From Desulfurella amilsii (GTDB lineage: Bacteria; Campylobacterota_A; Desulfurellia; Desulfurellales; Desulfurellaceae), in assembly GCF_002119425.1 (NCBI RefSeq), contig NZ_MDSU01000018.1, positions 649,501-713,500 on the forward strand: a stretch of 64,000 bases of DNA, in the 5' to 3' direction. The notes beneath the pieces were generated by a model. The model had not been told where the DNA came from and did no database searches. It saw only the letters and a program-made list of their open reading frames with translations. This document shows positions 45,231 to 53,803 of the stretch, piece after piece. The stretch's first letter is position 1; the number at the start of each line of letters is the position of its first letter. Both the position numbers and the translations under genes were made by a program.

Positions 45231-45768
45231 CGTTAAAAAACTTTTTTATTTCTATTTGCATGTTTTTAGTATCAATTTTTCTTAATTTACTAACTTTCTC
45301 AATTAGATTTTCTATGTTTTTTGGTAAACGTTGCATTAAATATGCTTTTAAAGCTTTTGAAACGGCTGGAGCTTTTGATGAAGTGTTTATTCCAATAACC
45401 AAATCTCCATCATGGATAATAGAACCAAAAATAAAACTACAATACTCTTTGCTATCTACGCTATTTACAAGTATATTTTTTTTGCTGCATATTTGAGAAA
45501 TCCTTTTTTGCAGCTCTAAATCATCAACAGCAACAACCACTAAAAAATGGTCTTGCTGAATATCATTTTCATCGAACTGCTTGATTTTTAAGTCTATTTT
45601 CTTTGAAAAAAAAAGTTCTTTAATCTTTTCGTTTACTTTTTTAGCGATTACAGTTATTTTGGGATGAAAGGGCAGCAGAACTTCAACCTTTCTATAAGCA
45701 ATATCCCCTGCCCCAATAATAACTACATTTTTATCTTTAAGATCCACAAAAATCGGAAAATAAGCCAT
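45217..45768 (-). CDS. sirC: Precorrin-2 dehydrogenase (siroheme branch)
   Basis: 183 residues. An NAD-binding domain begins YFPIFVDLKDKNVVIIGAGDIAYRK and continues with VVVAVDDLELQKRISQIC and SFIFGSIIHDGDLVIGINTSSKAPA, the CysG-N/Met8 pattern. It oxidises precorrin-2 to sirohydrochlorin. No separate ferrochelatase for sirohydrochlorin is visible, so the iron step may be done elsewhere. It lies between the DsrE-family pair and the dsrN gene, 3 bases after the former. Confidence 0.9.
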   Translation of the reverse strand: MAYFPIFVDLKDKNVVIIGAGDIAYRKVEVLLPFHPKITVIAKKVNEKIKELFFSKKIDLKIKQFDENDIQQDHFLVVVAVDDLELQKRISQICSKKNILVNSVDSKEYCSFIFGSIIHDGDLVIGINTSSKAPAVSKALKAYLMQRLPKNIENLIEKVSKLRKIDTKNMQIEIKKFFNDAKN

Positions 45769-45771
45769 AAC

Positions 45772-46194
45772 TTACGTAAATATTATCTGCGCATCATCTG
45801 AAAATGTATAAAATTGTCCAACCGATATAATATCATCCACTTCAGGACAAAAATCTTCTTTTTTTACTCCCCACAGATCTACAGTAGCTCGGCATGCGTA
45901 TATTTTGGCACCTGAGTCATGTATCATTTCTACAAATTCTCTGATTGTTGGAAAGTCGTACTTTTCCATTGCCTGCTTCATTGTTTCCATCGTTAGCTCT
46001 GGGTGTGTCTTGTTTATCAAAGGTAAGTTATCCATGGTAGATTCTATTATAGCATCTAAACCAAAAGAAGTAAAAAATAACATTACATCTATGCCTTCCA
46101 TCCTTGCACCATTTGCCATAATAAGCCCAGGCAAAACTTCTTCAAAACCATTTCTTGATATAATTATTGATAATTTTTTTATCTTTCTTTCCAT
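45772..46194 (-). CDS. DsrE2-like sulfurtransferase-family protein
   Basis: A 140-residue DsrE/F-like protein. GLIMANGARMEGIDVMLFFTSFGL is the fold opening; AKIYACRATVDLWGVKKED carries the Cys at the position of the persulfide-forming cysteine in DsrE2 proteins (pattern AC-x-x-x-(M/V)D-x-x-G). The insertion of membrane-bound DsrE2 types is absent, so it is cytosolic. Gene order with dsrK suggests a sulfur-relay partner (inference). Confidence 0.75.
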   Translation of the reverse strand: MERKIKKLSIIISRNGFEEVLPGLIMANGARMEGIDVMLFFTSFGLDAIIESTMDNLPLINKTHPELTMETMKQAMEKYDFPTIREFVEMIHDSGAKIYACRATVDLWGVKKEDFCPEVDDIISVGQFYTFSDDAQIIFT

Positions 46195-46209
46195 ATTCTC
46201 CCTCCTTTT

Positions 46210-46560
46210 TTATGTTCTAACATATGCGTACCCATCAGCTTGGCGTTTAATAATCTCTAAAATACCAGCTTTTGTTATGCCTACTTCTTCAATTAAATCT
46301 TGTGCTTTTAGATTTAAATTGTTCAAAGAATTATTGCACATTAAAAACTGCACACCTAAATCGTGCAGTTTCTTTATATGGCTGTATATTTCTTGATCAA
46401 AATTATTTTTAACAAACAGCAGTGGACCCTTATAATTTGCCACAACCACTATATCGCATTGGTTTTTTGGGATTTCTTTAAGCAGGTTATTGATATTTCC
46501 TACTGCAATTTTAAGCGGCTCTACAGCATCAAGTTCAATGTGAAATAAAACTTTACACAT
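46210..46560 (-). CDS. DsrE-family small protein
   Basis: 116 residues of the DsrE/YchN-like family: KVLFHIELDAVEPLKIAVGN, a central CDIVVVANYKGPLLFVKN, the Cys-containing VQFLMCNNSLNNL and the typical end AGILEIIKRQADGYAYVRT. The Cys in MCNNSL is the candidate sulfur-binding residue. It stands 13 bases after dsrK and 15 before the second DsrE-type gene. Confidence 0.75.
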   Translation of the reverse strand: MCKVLFHIELDAVEPLKIAVGNINNLLKEIPKNQCDIVVVANYKGPLLFVKNNFDQEIYSHIKKLHDLGVQFLMCNNSLNNLNLKAQDLIEEVGITKAGILEIIKRQADGYAYVRT

Positions 46561-46573
46561 ATTAATTTCCTCC

Positions 46574-48049
46574 TTACAGCACGATTGCTGCGCTTACAAG
46601 CTGATGTATGCCGCCCACCCAGTCTCTTTCAAAGCCATACAATGGAAACATAGCGTAAAACTGCGTCTTGCATATTGCGCAGATCGTGGCAAAAAAGTTT
46701 ACGTTGTTTTTATCCACAACGTCTTTAAAAGCCTGCATTCTTGGCATTACACCGTTTATGCGTGTTTGCATAATTTCATCTGTAAGCAAACCCGCACCTG
46801 CTCCGCAGCAAAATGTCTTTGCCTTTATTGCCCCTTCTTGCATATCTACAAAATTATTACATACGGCTTTAATTAGGTCTCTTGGTATGCTAAATTGGTC
46901 CCCTGGCTGAGTGCCCATACGTGAAGCCCTTGCTACGTTGCAAGGATCATGGTAGGTTGCTACTTTATCATCATTTGCACTCCTATCAACCTTAATTACA
47001 CCATCCCTGATAAGTCCCAGCGTAAAATCGCAGATATGAGAAGGCTGCGGATATTTGGGGTCAAGAAAATCAAAGGGACCGTTCATTGTATTTGAGTAAT
47101 TGTAAGCTGCTCTCCATGCGTGGCCACACTCACCTATAATAACCCTTTTTACCTTTAATCTTTTTGCTTCTTCCCAGATGCGTTTGTTAATTTCTTTAGT
47201 GTTTGTGTAGCTGCCTATAAACATACCGAAGTTTGCAGCCTCAGAAGCATAAGATGACAGTGTATAGCTGATACCTGCTTTGTAAAATACCTTTGCATAG
47301 CCAAACATTGACTCAACGTGCGGTATTGCAAAAAAATCAGCCGATGGCGGCACAAGCAGAACATCTGCGCCTTCTTCATCTATTGGTATTCTTATGTCTT
47401 TACCCGTTTCGTCTTTTAAATCCTCTTCAAATTCTGCTATTGTATTTTTTAGCGCATTCGCATCTATGCCTATGTTATTGCCCGTCCTATAGACTTGCGT
47501 TATAGTGTTTGTTGCATACTTTTCACCAACGCCTATTGAGTCCATAATTTCCCTTGCTGCCATTGTAATTTCTGCTGTATCTATCCCATATGGGCAAAAG
47601 TAAGAGCACCTCCTGCACTCAGAGCACTGGTAGAAGTAAGATTGCCATTGCTTTAAAACATGCTCGCTAAAAGGTTCTTTTGAGCCTTTTGAGCTAAATG
47701 GTGCAAAGTAATACCTATAAACTTTACGCATAAGCTCTGCTCTGCCAACAGGCGTATTATTAATATCACCACTGCCTAAAAAAAACTGGCATTTATCCGT
47801 ACAGGCGCCGCACCTTACGCAGATATCCATGTATGTTTTTAAAGCTTTATTGTTATTCAAAAGCTCTTTGAAAATACCAACAGCTTTATCCTGCCAACCT
47901 TCTTGAAGTTTCTTAGGAAAACCCAGTGTTTCCATATCTTGTTCAAGGGCTGGAAAAGTAAACTCGGTAGCCTGATTGCCTTTTCTTAAAAGCTTCGGGG
48001 TTTCGATCTTTCCCGTTAGTTTATGAATATGATAGTGTTCTTTAGACAT
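46574..48049 (-). CDS. dsrK: DsrK, HdrD-like iron-sulfur subunit
   Basis: Catalytic subunit of the DsrMK membrane complex, proposed to reduce the DsrC trisulfide with electrons from menaquinol. 491 residues. Two [4Fe-4S] ferredoxin motifs occur (CVRCGACTDKC and CSECRRCSYFCP), then the CCG-type cysteines of heterodisulfide reductases: GECGHAWRA, HDPCNVAR, FCCGAGAGLL and CAICKTQF. It starts 11 bases after dsrM. No dsrJOP genes follow, unlike in many sulfate reducers. Confidence 0.93.
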   Translation of the reverse strand: MSKEHYHIHKLTGKIETPKLLRKGNQATEFTFPALEQDMETLGFPKKLQEGWQDKAVGIFKELLNNNKALKTYMDICVRCGACTDKCQFFLGSGDINNTPVGRAELMRKVYRYYFAPFSSKGSKEPFSEHVLKQWQSYFYQCSECRRCSYFCPYGIDTAEITMAAREIMDSIGVGEKYATNTITQVYRTGNNIGIDANALKNTIAEFEEDLKDETGKDIRIPIDEEGADVLLVPPSADFFAIPHVESMFGYAKVFYKAGISYTLSSYASEAANFGMFIGSYTNTKEINKRIWEEAKRLKVKRVIIGECGHAWRAAYNYSNTMNGPFDFLDPKYPQPSHICDFTLGLIRDGVIKVDRSANDDKVATYHDPCNVARASRMGTQPGDQFSIPRDLIKAVCNNFVDMQEGAIKAKTFCCGAGAGLLTDEIMQTRINGVMPRMQAFKDVVDKNNVNFFATICAICKTQFYAMFPLYGFERDWVGGIHQLVSAAIVL

Positions 48050-48060
48050 TTTACCCCCTT

Positions 48061-48831
48061 TTAAATCGTTAGCCTTGTAGTTTTTTCATCTGTATATCGA
48101 TTTTCTCTAACATCATCATTCATAGACAATGTAGGGCTAAAAAATATACCAACAAAATGCATAATCTTACTAAACGGTATATAAGCAATAAGAAGCAAAA
48201 CTAATGAATAGTGCAGTAGGAAAAATGGGTTGTGCGGTATGTCAACTGGTTGAAAAACAAACAGTTTGTTAAAAAATGCATCCAACTGCACAACGCTTTT
48301 TTCTAAAGCACTTGCTGGTTGGAATAATATTTCAGACAATCCTGCTATTGTGATAAGCATTAAAAGCACAAGTATAAAGTAATCTGACAGCACACTTATA
48401 AACTTCACCCTTTCTACAAATATTCGTCTAAAAAATAAGTAAATTAAGCTTACTAGCATCAGTGTACCAAACACAAGACCAATGGGCACAAGGAGATTGT
48501 ACCAAGCAGGTGGGTTACCATTGTAAAAATCATACACATAGTGTCTTAAAACATGCTGAATTAAAACAATGGCTAAACTAATGTGAAATACATACCCACC
48601 AACCCACGTGCTTTTGTTTGATCGGTAGAGGCTTTTAAAGAAAAAAACTTCACCAAGCACCCTAAAAAACGCACCTGTTTTGGTCTTTGGAGCAGGCGTC
48701 AGCGGGATTTTTACAGGCATTGGCGTTTTTGCATATACAATAATTTTCCACACTATACCAATAATTAGGATAGCAAAAGCAGCGTATGTAAGAATAACGT
48801 ATATAAAACTCACAAAATCAAGATTTCCCAT
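48061..48831 (-). CDS. dsrM: DsrM, NarI-like cytochrome b subunit
   Basis: About 256 residues with five membrane segments. Candidate heme-ligand histidines lie in GGYVFHISLAIVLIQHVLRH and FFLLHYSLVLLLIAYIPFSK. It anchors DsrK and takes electrons from menaquinol. It is shorter than the DsrM of sulfate reducers. The ATG ending at 48831 has GGAGG five bases upstream; this ribosome site is next to the T tract of the terminator hairpin after dsrC. A distal TTG start is unlikely. Confidence 0.9.
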   Translation of the reverse strand: MGNLDFVSFIYVILTYAAFAILIIGIVWKIIVYAKTPMPVKIPLTPAPKTKTGAFFRVLGEVFFFKSLYRSNKSTWVGGYVFHISLAIVLIQHVLRHYVYDFYNGNPPAWYNLLVPIGLVFGTLMLVSLIYLFFRRIFVERVKFISVLSDYFILVLLMLITIAGLSEILFQPASALEKSVVQLDAFFNKLFVFQPVDIPHNPFFLLHYSLVLLLIAYIPFSKIMHFVGIFFSPTLSMNDDVRENRYTDEKTTRLTI

Positions 48832-48841
48832 TGCTTCCTCC

Positions 48842-48875
48842 AAAAAAAGGGTAAGAAAAGCTTTTTCTTACCCTT
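48842..48875 (-). terminator. Intrinsic terminator between dsrC and dsrM
   Basis: A perfect 12-pair stem (48864-48875 with 48847-48858), a five-base loop and a run of seven T on the minus strand (48842-48848). It begins 12 bases after the dsrC stop. The T run leads straight into the dsrM ribosome site. Confidence 0.85.
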
Positions 48876-48886
48876 GAAAGCGTTTT

Positions 48887-49228
48887 TTATACACAGCCTG
48901 TTGGTTTTGATAAACCTGCGTACCTTACAAGCTGCCTTGCTGGTCCTTCCGGGAAAAGTACATAAATATATTTGTTGCCTTCCCTAACATTGGGCAAATT
49001 GCAAATTTCAGCAGTTTGCTTTGCAACAGCTCTAATTGAAGGTGCTACCTGATATTCTTTAAAGTATTCCCTTATGTAATCAATAAGCTTCAAGTGTTCT
49101 TCCTTTAACTCTATTCCATCCTGCTTTGCCATGAATTCTGCCAACTCTTTGCTCCAGTCTTCTTGATGCTGAATGTATCCTTCATCATCTATCTCTATTT
49201 TTTTGCCATTAAAATCTAAAAAAGCCAT
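48887..49228 (-). CDS. dsrC: DsrC-family sulfur carrier lacking CysB
   Basis: 113 residues, normal DsrC length and fold pattern (EDWSKELAEFMAKQDGIEL; SIRAVAKQT). The C-terminal arm ends GLSKPTGCV with CysA as the penultimate residue (Cys112). The second arm cysteine, CysB, normally 11 residues earlier, is Val101 here (RQLVRYAGLSK); I checked this in the bases. The only other Cys is Cys76 (AEICNLP). DsrC proteins carry sulfite sulfur as a CysA-CysB trisulfide from DsrAB to DsrK, so this variant cannot form it in the usual way. It could act as a TusE-like persulfide carrier. It lies 14 bases after dsrL. Confidence 0.92.
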   Translation of the reverse strand: MAFLDFNGKKIEIDDEGYIQHQEDWSKELAEFMAKQDGIELKEEHLKLIDYIREYFKEYQVAPSIRAVAKQTAEICNLPNVREGNKYIYVLFPEGPARQLVRYAGLSKPTGCV

Positions 49229-49242
49229 TTAAACCTCCTTTA

Positions 49243-50925
49243 TTACATTTTTTCTATATAGCCGCACGGGCAGTTTTCAAAACACTTCATGCAGCCATCG
49301 CACGTTTCTAAATGAAACTCATAATGTTGACCCTTGGGCAGCTTTTTAACACCGCTGTGCGAACAATAAGTAAAACAGTTTCCGCAGTCAAAGCAAAGCC
49401 CACAGCTCATGCATCGCTTTGCCTCTTCTATAAATTCTTCCATGGACAAGCCGTTCATGAAAGGCTCAAAGTCTTTAATGCGCTCTATTGGATCTCTGAG
49501 TTTTCTTTCGTGACGCGGTTTTGCTTCGTATAAATCAAGGTGCATCTTATCAGATTCTATTACTTTTCTTGTATCTTTTTCTATAACCTTTTTACCTGTT
49601 AAATACTCAATCATGTTTACTGCTGCAGCAAAGCCATGCCCAATAGCTGTGGTTACATACATAAGCCTTGGACCTACTACATCACCGCCTGCAAATACTT
49701 TATCTTGACCTTCTACCTGATAATTATCTTTTATTTTAACAAATCCTTCGGATTGCCCAAGCAGCTTTTCCAAACCGCTGTAATCGGGCTTTTGGCCTAC
49801 TGAGTAAATAAATGCATCGGCTTTTACCAAAAATGGTTCGCCTATATTTTCTACTTGTGCTGCATGGCCGCGTTCGTCTTTTGCACCTACTTTAATTTTT
49901 TGGAATTTAACACCTGTTAGTTTACCATTTTCACTTACAAGCTCCACAGGCACCGTTGCAAATTGGAATGTTATACCTTCTTCGTAGGCATCAATAGCCT
50001 CTCTTGAGGCTTTTTTATCAAAAGTCTCTTTGTCTGGCACGGTTCTTCTGTAGGCAAATGTTACGTTTGCGCCCCATCTTTTGCTTATCATTGCAGCATC
50101 TGCTGCGGTATCTGCGCCAACTACTACCACATCTTTGCCAATATCTATGCGTTCGCCTTTGGCAAAATGGTATAAAAATTCAAGGCCACTGTAGACACCT
50201 TTTATATTATCGATATTTTCCAAGTTGGGTTTTTCTGGTTTGTATGCGCCAGTCGCCACATATATGCAGTCAAATTCCTTTTTTAGATCTTCAATGCCTA
50301 TATCTTTGCCTACAGCTTTGCCGTATTTAATGTCTACGCCTAAATCTACAATCCTTTGTATTTCAGCGCTGACAATTTCTTTTGGCAGTCTAAAATTAGG
50401 TATACCGTAGTAGAGCAAACCGCCTGGCTTTTCTTCTTTTTCAAATATTGTTACTTTTACACCTCTTCTTGCTAGATGGTACGCACAAGACAAACCAGAC
50501 GGACCAGAGCCGATTACAGCCACTTTTGCATCGTATGTTTCATCAAGCTTTTTTAGAGGCAGTTTATTTTGAACTGCAAAATCTCCAATAAACATTTCAC
50601 TAGCGTTGATATTTACAGCGCTGTCTTTATCCTTTCTATTGCACCTTGACTCGCAAGGATGCGGGCAAATTCTACCTGTAGTTGCAGGCATGGAGTTTGT
50701 TTGAGCTATAATGTAGAAAGCGCCTTCTAAGGCTTCCTCGTATGTTCTACCGTAATCTTGCGCTTGCGCAATGTACTGTAAAAACTCCCTTACCTGTTCG
50801 CCATTTGGACAGGTATCAGAACAAGGCGGGCGCTTTTCTACATAAATGGGCCTATCTGATGAATACTCTGTACCACTTGGTTTGCTAAAACTCTTTATAC
50901 TTTTTTTAACCTTCACTACAGCCAT
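49243..50925 (-). CDS. dsrL: DsrL-type NAD(P)H:acceptor oxidoreductase
   Basis: 560 residues of the GltD-like flavoprotein group. N-terminal Fe-S motifs (PPCSDTCPNGEQ; GRICPHPCESRC), an FAD motif VAVIGSGPSGLSCAYHLA, an NAD(P) motif VVVVGADTAADAA, the second FAD contact VFAGGDVVGPRL, and two C-terminal clusters (CMSCGLCFDCGNC and CDGCMKCFENCPCG). DsrL couples NAD(P)H to DsrAB. It sits between dsrD and dsrC. Confidence 0.92.
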   Translation of the reverse strand: MAVVKVKKSIKSFSKPSGTEYSSDRPIYVEKRPPCSDTCPNGEQVREFLQYIAQAQDYGRTYEEALEGAFYIIAQTNSMPATTGRICPHPCESRCNRKDKDSAVNINASEMFIGDFAVQNKLPLKKLDETYDAKVAVIGSGPSGLSCAYHLARRGVKVTIFEKEEKPGGLLYYGIPNFRLPKEIVSAEIQRIVDLGVDIKYGKAVGKDIGIEDLKKEFDCIYVATGAYKPEKPNLENIDNIKGVYSGLEFLYHFAKGERIDIGKDVVVVGADTAADAAMISKRWGANVTFAYRRTVPDKETFDKKASREAIDAYEEGITFQFATVPVELVSENGKLTGVKFQKIKVGAKDERGHAAQVENIGEPFLVKADAFIYSVGQKPDYSGLEKLLGQSEGFVKIKDNYQVEGQDKVFAGGDVVGPRLMYVTTAIGHGFAAAVNMIEYLTGKKVIEKDTRKVIESDKMHLDLYEAKPRHERKLRDPIERIKDFEPFMNGLSMEEFIEEAKRCMSCGLCFDCGNCFTYCSHSGVKKLPKGQHYEFHLETCDGCMKCFENCPCGYIEKM

Positions 50926-50934
50926 AAAAGCTCC

Positions 50935-51177
50935 TTATTGTGTTTGATCTTCCGGCAAAGCCAGAAAGCTTCCTCCCGCATATCCATAAATCAGTTCTCC
51001 GCTATCTGTAAGCTCTTTGATAGCGGCTTTTGCGTCTTTTCTTGTTATATTTTCACTTTGAAAGTTTTGCTCAATCTCTCTTTCTAGATCAAGAGGCTTG
51101 AATCTTTTTTTACCGTGATATTCTTTCACTAAATTAACAGTAAAAGCCTTTATTTTTTGTTTTTGCTCGTCAGTCAT
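50935..51177 (-). CDS. dsrD: DsrD, winged-helix activator of sulfite reductase
   Basis: 80 residues with the DsrD pattern: MTDEQKQKIKAFTVNLVKE, then RKDAKAAIKELTDSGELIYGYAGGS. DsrD raises DsrAB activity and is associated with reductive-type dsr clusters. It is placed directly after dsrB, as in sulfate reducers. Confidence 0.93.
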   Translation of the reverse strand: MTDEQKQKIKAFTVNLVKEYHGKKRFKPLDLEREIEQNFQSENITRKDAKAAIKELTDSGELIYGYAGGSFLALPEDQTQ

Positions 51178-51188
51178 AGCAGGCCTCC

Positions 51189-52277
51189 TTACAATCTTGC
51201 ATAGTTAGAGTAATTCATTGTTGCTTCGCCTAACCTAAAGTCATCAATATGATACTTTGTAAATTCAAAGCCCGTTATCTTAAAGAACTTTGGCCAACCT
51301 ATCCTTTCGATCCATTCTGAAACACGCTCGCCTCTTCTTGCGCCATCTTTATAAGCCTCTAATATAGTCCTTACAGCCTCTATAACCTCTGGCCATCTTG
51401 GTGGATTGTTTGGAAGCCATGGCACGGCAAGCTTTGAGAAAGTTGGCTTGGTTCTTGCGTTTGCAACTTTGCCTCCAACAAATATTGCCAAACCATCATT
51501 TAGAGGATCGGCTATTGGAAGCGCGGGGCATACGGTATAGCAGTTACCGCAAAAGACGCATCTATCTTCATCAATCTCAACAGAAGGCTTACCGTTTATC
51601 GTTTTTGGCCTTACTGCATCTACGGGGCATGCTGCTATCGTGCTTGGTATTTCGCATAAATCCTTCACCCTATCTGCCATAACAGTTGGCGGTCTTCTGT
51701 GCATACCTACAATTGCAATATCTGAAGCACCCACAGATCCACACATATTAAGGCAGCATGCAAATGCCATTCTTACCTTTGCTGGTAGTTTATCTCCAAC
51801 AAAATAATCATAAAACTCATCCATCAGCGCTTTAACTACGCCTGATGCATCGCTTGCTGATGTGTGGCAGTGCAGCCAGCCTTGTGTATGAACAATATTG
51901 CCCAAAGAATGGTCCATCCCGCCTACAGGAAAACCAAGCGCCTGTACTTCTTTAATCAAAGGTTCAATATTTTCTTCTTTGTCAAGAAGAAACTCTAGGT
52001 TGTTTCTTGTTGTAAATCTCAAATAGCCATTGCAGTACTTATCAGCTAAATTCGATATATCCCTTACAAAATCACTGCTTACTATTCTGGTTGAGCCTAC
52101 CCTTACGGTGTAGAGTTTATCTTTCGTTTCTGATACATGCACCATAACGCCAGGCTTTAGTATCTCATGGTAAAGCCATTTGCCGTAGTTTTTCTTTATT
52201 ATTGGCGGCAAAAAGTTTTCGTAGTTAGGCGGACCAATATCTGTAATCCTTACTGTTCCTTTATCTACATCTGGCAT
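51189..52277 (-). CDS. dsrB: Dissimilatory sulfite reductase beta subunit
   Basis: 362 residues. The siroheme/Fe-S region contains [19 protein letters not shown] and [20 protein letters not shown], and a ferredoxin domain contains CPVDAVRPK and [17 protein letters not shown]. The C-terminal part ends [15 protein letters not shown]. Forms the alpha2beta2 enzyme with DsrA; 3 bases separate the genes. Confidence 0.97.
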   Translation of the reverse strand: MPDVDKGTVRITDIGPPNYENFLPPIIKKNYGKWLYHEILKPGVMVHVSETKDKLYTVRVGSTRIVSSDFVRDISNLADKYCNGYLRFTTRNNLEFLLDKEENIEPLIKEVQALGFPVGGMDHSLGNIVHTQGWLHCHTSASDASGVVKALMDEFYDYFVGDKLPAKVRMAFACCLNMCGSVGASDIAIVGMHRRPPTVMADRVKDLCEIPSTIAACPVDAVRPKTINGKPSVEIDEDRCVFCGNCYTVCPALPIADPLNDGLAIFVGGKVANARTKPTFSKLAVPWLPNNPPRWPEVIEAVRTILEAYKDGARRGERVSEWIERIGWPKFFKITGFEFTKYHIDDFRLGEATMNYSNYARL

Positions 52278-52280
52278 AGT

Positions 52281-53501
52281 TTAACCCTCCTTACTCTCTT
52301 CTTCTTCATCTGCTACTAAATATTCTTCAAATTTAATAAATGGGTTTGCCCTTGGATGTTCTACCATTTCAGGCAGCGGTTCAAGTTCGATTGCCTCAAG
52401 GAAATTACCTACCCCTACCCTTTGGATCAGCTCTCCAATACGCTCCCTGCTTGTCCCATACTCATCCCAAAAATCCCAGATCTTCTGAATCAAGTCTTTT
52501 AAGAAAGTGTAGTCCTCTTCTTTGTCTTTGTTAATATCGTAGAAAGGCACCAATATAAAGCCTAATCTGGGTCCCTGTACCATCGGTACTTTTGCACCTA
52601 TTCTAATTTGAGCACCCTTTTGCAAACCTGGCCTTAGAGCCTTTGGCATGGAGTTTATGCAGTGCATGCATTTAACACAGTTTGAATCATCGATCGTTAG
52701 CTTGTCATCTGTATAATCCATACAGTGCGTTGGACACTTGTCTACAACGTATTTTTTAATATCAAACTTCTTTGCATATTCTGCAACCTGGTCTTGGTCA
52801 ATCCTAATATTATCTTTCCATACTCCAACTATTGATAAATCCGACCTTGCGCCAGATGCTATACAGTCATTTGGGCAACCAGCACATTTGATTTTAAATT
52901 TATAGTTGAATGTAGGCCTGTGCATTTCGTTTTGGAATTCTCTTGTCAAGTTGTCTGTTACATGCAGTGTGTCGTAGTTTGCCCATTCACAACGAGCCGG
53001 ACCTACACAGCAGCTTGGAGTTCTTAGTGCTGAGCCGCTACCACCAAGGTCAAAACCTAACTGTGCGCATTTTTGGAATAATTCTTCTGCTTCTTTCTGT
53101 TTAAAACCAAGAATTTGGATATCGCCCGTTGAACCATGAAAGTTAAATAAACCACCTGCGTGTTCATCGCATATATCAGCAAGCTTTCGTAAAACATCCG
53201 AGGTGTAGAAAAAACCTTCAATCTGATTTATTCTTGCTGTATGGTATTCTTGAGTTCCAGGGAAATCTTCAGGGGAATCAGAAAACCTGCCAACTATACC
53301 AGCTCCATAACCCTTAACACCTGCCATGCCGCCATGTTTCCAATGCGGAATATGATCCCTATAAGACTTTTCCAACAGACCAATCAGATCATCTGTCCTT
53401 GGGCTTTTCTGCGCAGCCCTCTCAAGCTCTTTAACAAAACTCGGCCATTTGCCCTCTTTTAGATCGTCTAAAAGTGGCGTTTTGTGTTTTGTACCTGCCA
53501 T
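52281..53501 (-). CDS. dsrA: Dissimilatory sulfite reductase alpha subunit
   Basis: 406 residues. Siroheme-[4Fe-4S] ligation motif C-x5-C in TPSCCVGPARCEWA and the second pair in KCAGCPNDCIASGARSDLS, then the inserted ferredoxin domain (DKCPTHCMDY; CVKCMHCINSMPKALRPG). The enzyme reduces sulfite in the cytoplasm, with DsrC as co-substrate. First gene of the dsr transcript, with AAAGGAGG upstream and a promoter about 75 bases further. No sat, aprBA or qmo genes accompany it. Confidence 0.97.
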   Translation of the reverse strand: MAGTKHKTPLLDDLKEGKWPSFVKELERAAQKSPRTDDLIGLLEKSYRDHIPHWKHGGMAGVKGYGAGIVGRFSDSPEDFPGTQEYHTARINQIEGFFYTSDVLRKLADICDEHAGGLFNFHGSTGDIQILGFKQKEAEELFQKCAQLGFDLGGSGSALRTPSCCVGPARCEWANYDTLHVTDNLTREFQNEMHRPTFNYKFKIKCAGCPNDCIASGARSDLSIVGVWKDNIRIDQDQVAEYAKKFDIKKYVVDKCPTHCMDYTDDKLTIDDSNCVKCMHCINSMPKALRPGLQKGAQIRIGAKVPMVQGPRLGFILVPFYDINKDKEEDYTFLKDLIQKIWDFWDEYGTSRERIGELIQRVGVGNFLEAIELEPLPEMVEHPRANPFIKFEEYLVADEEEESKEG

Positions 53502-53573
53502 ATAAAACCTCCTTTAAGAGTAATGGTACTTAAAATACATAACCAATTCAGAAGAATAATTATGTTATATACA

Positions 53574-53602
53574 AATCTAGATACTAATACAAAAAAAGTC
53601 AA
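53574..53602 (-). promoter_or_regulatory. Predicted promoter of the dsr operon
   Basis: On the minus strand TTGACT (53597-53602), 17 bases, TAGATT (53574-53579), giving a leader of about 65 bases before dsrA. A second TTGACT lies 20 bases further upstream. Confidence 0.5.
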
Positions 53603-53635
53603 TACAAAACAATAAGTCAAAGTGATTTTTTATTT

Positions 53636-53673
53636 TTTGTGGTTTTATTCTTTTATTACAGCAAAACCACAAA
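53636..53673. promoter_or_regulatory. 11-base inverted repeat upstream of the dsr promoter
   Basis: TTTGTGGTTTT (53636-53646) and AAAACCACAAA (53663-53673) are perfectly complementary around a 16-base spacer. The repeat lies about 35 bases upstream of the -35 box. No T tract follows on either strand in the right place for a terminator. Confidence 0.5.
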
Positions 53674-53803
53674 TGTTACTTAATAAGTTAAAATTATTAT
53701 AATATAATTTTTTATTATAAATATTGATTTTTCTATAAATTTATATAACAAAATTATATTATAAGTGAAACTTTAAAAATTACCAATTAGAAATAAATAT
53801 CTT

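Larger units (their letters stand above)
53502..53803 (-). other. Leader/regulatory gap upstream of dsrA
   Basis: A 302-base AT-rich region between the tetrapyrrole fusion gene and dsrA on the same strand. It holds the dsrA ribosome site, a predicted promoter and an 11-base inverted repeat, listed separately. No small coding frame with a ribosome site was found. Confidence 0.6.

Noticed and set aside
53636-53673. Inverted repeat before dsrA read as a terminator
   Set aside because: No T tract follows the second arm on either strand; a regulator site fits better.
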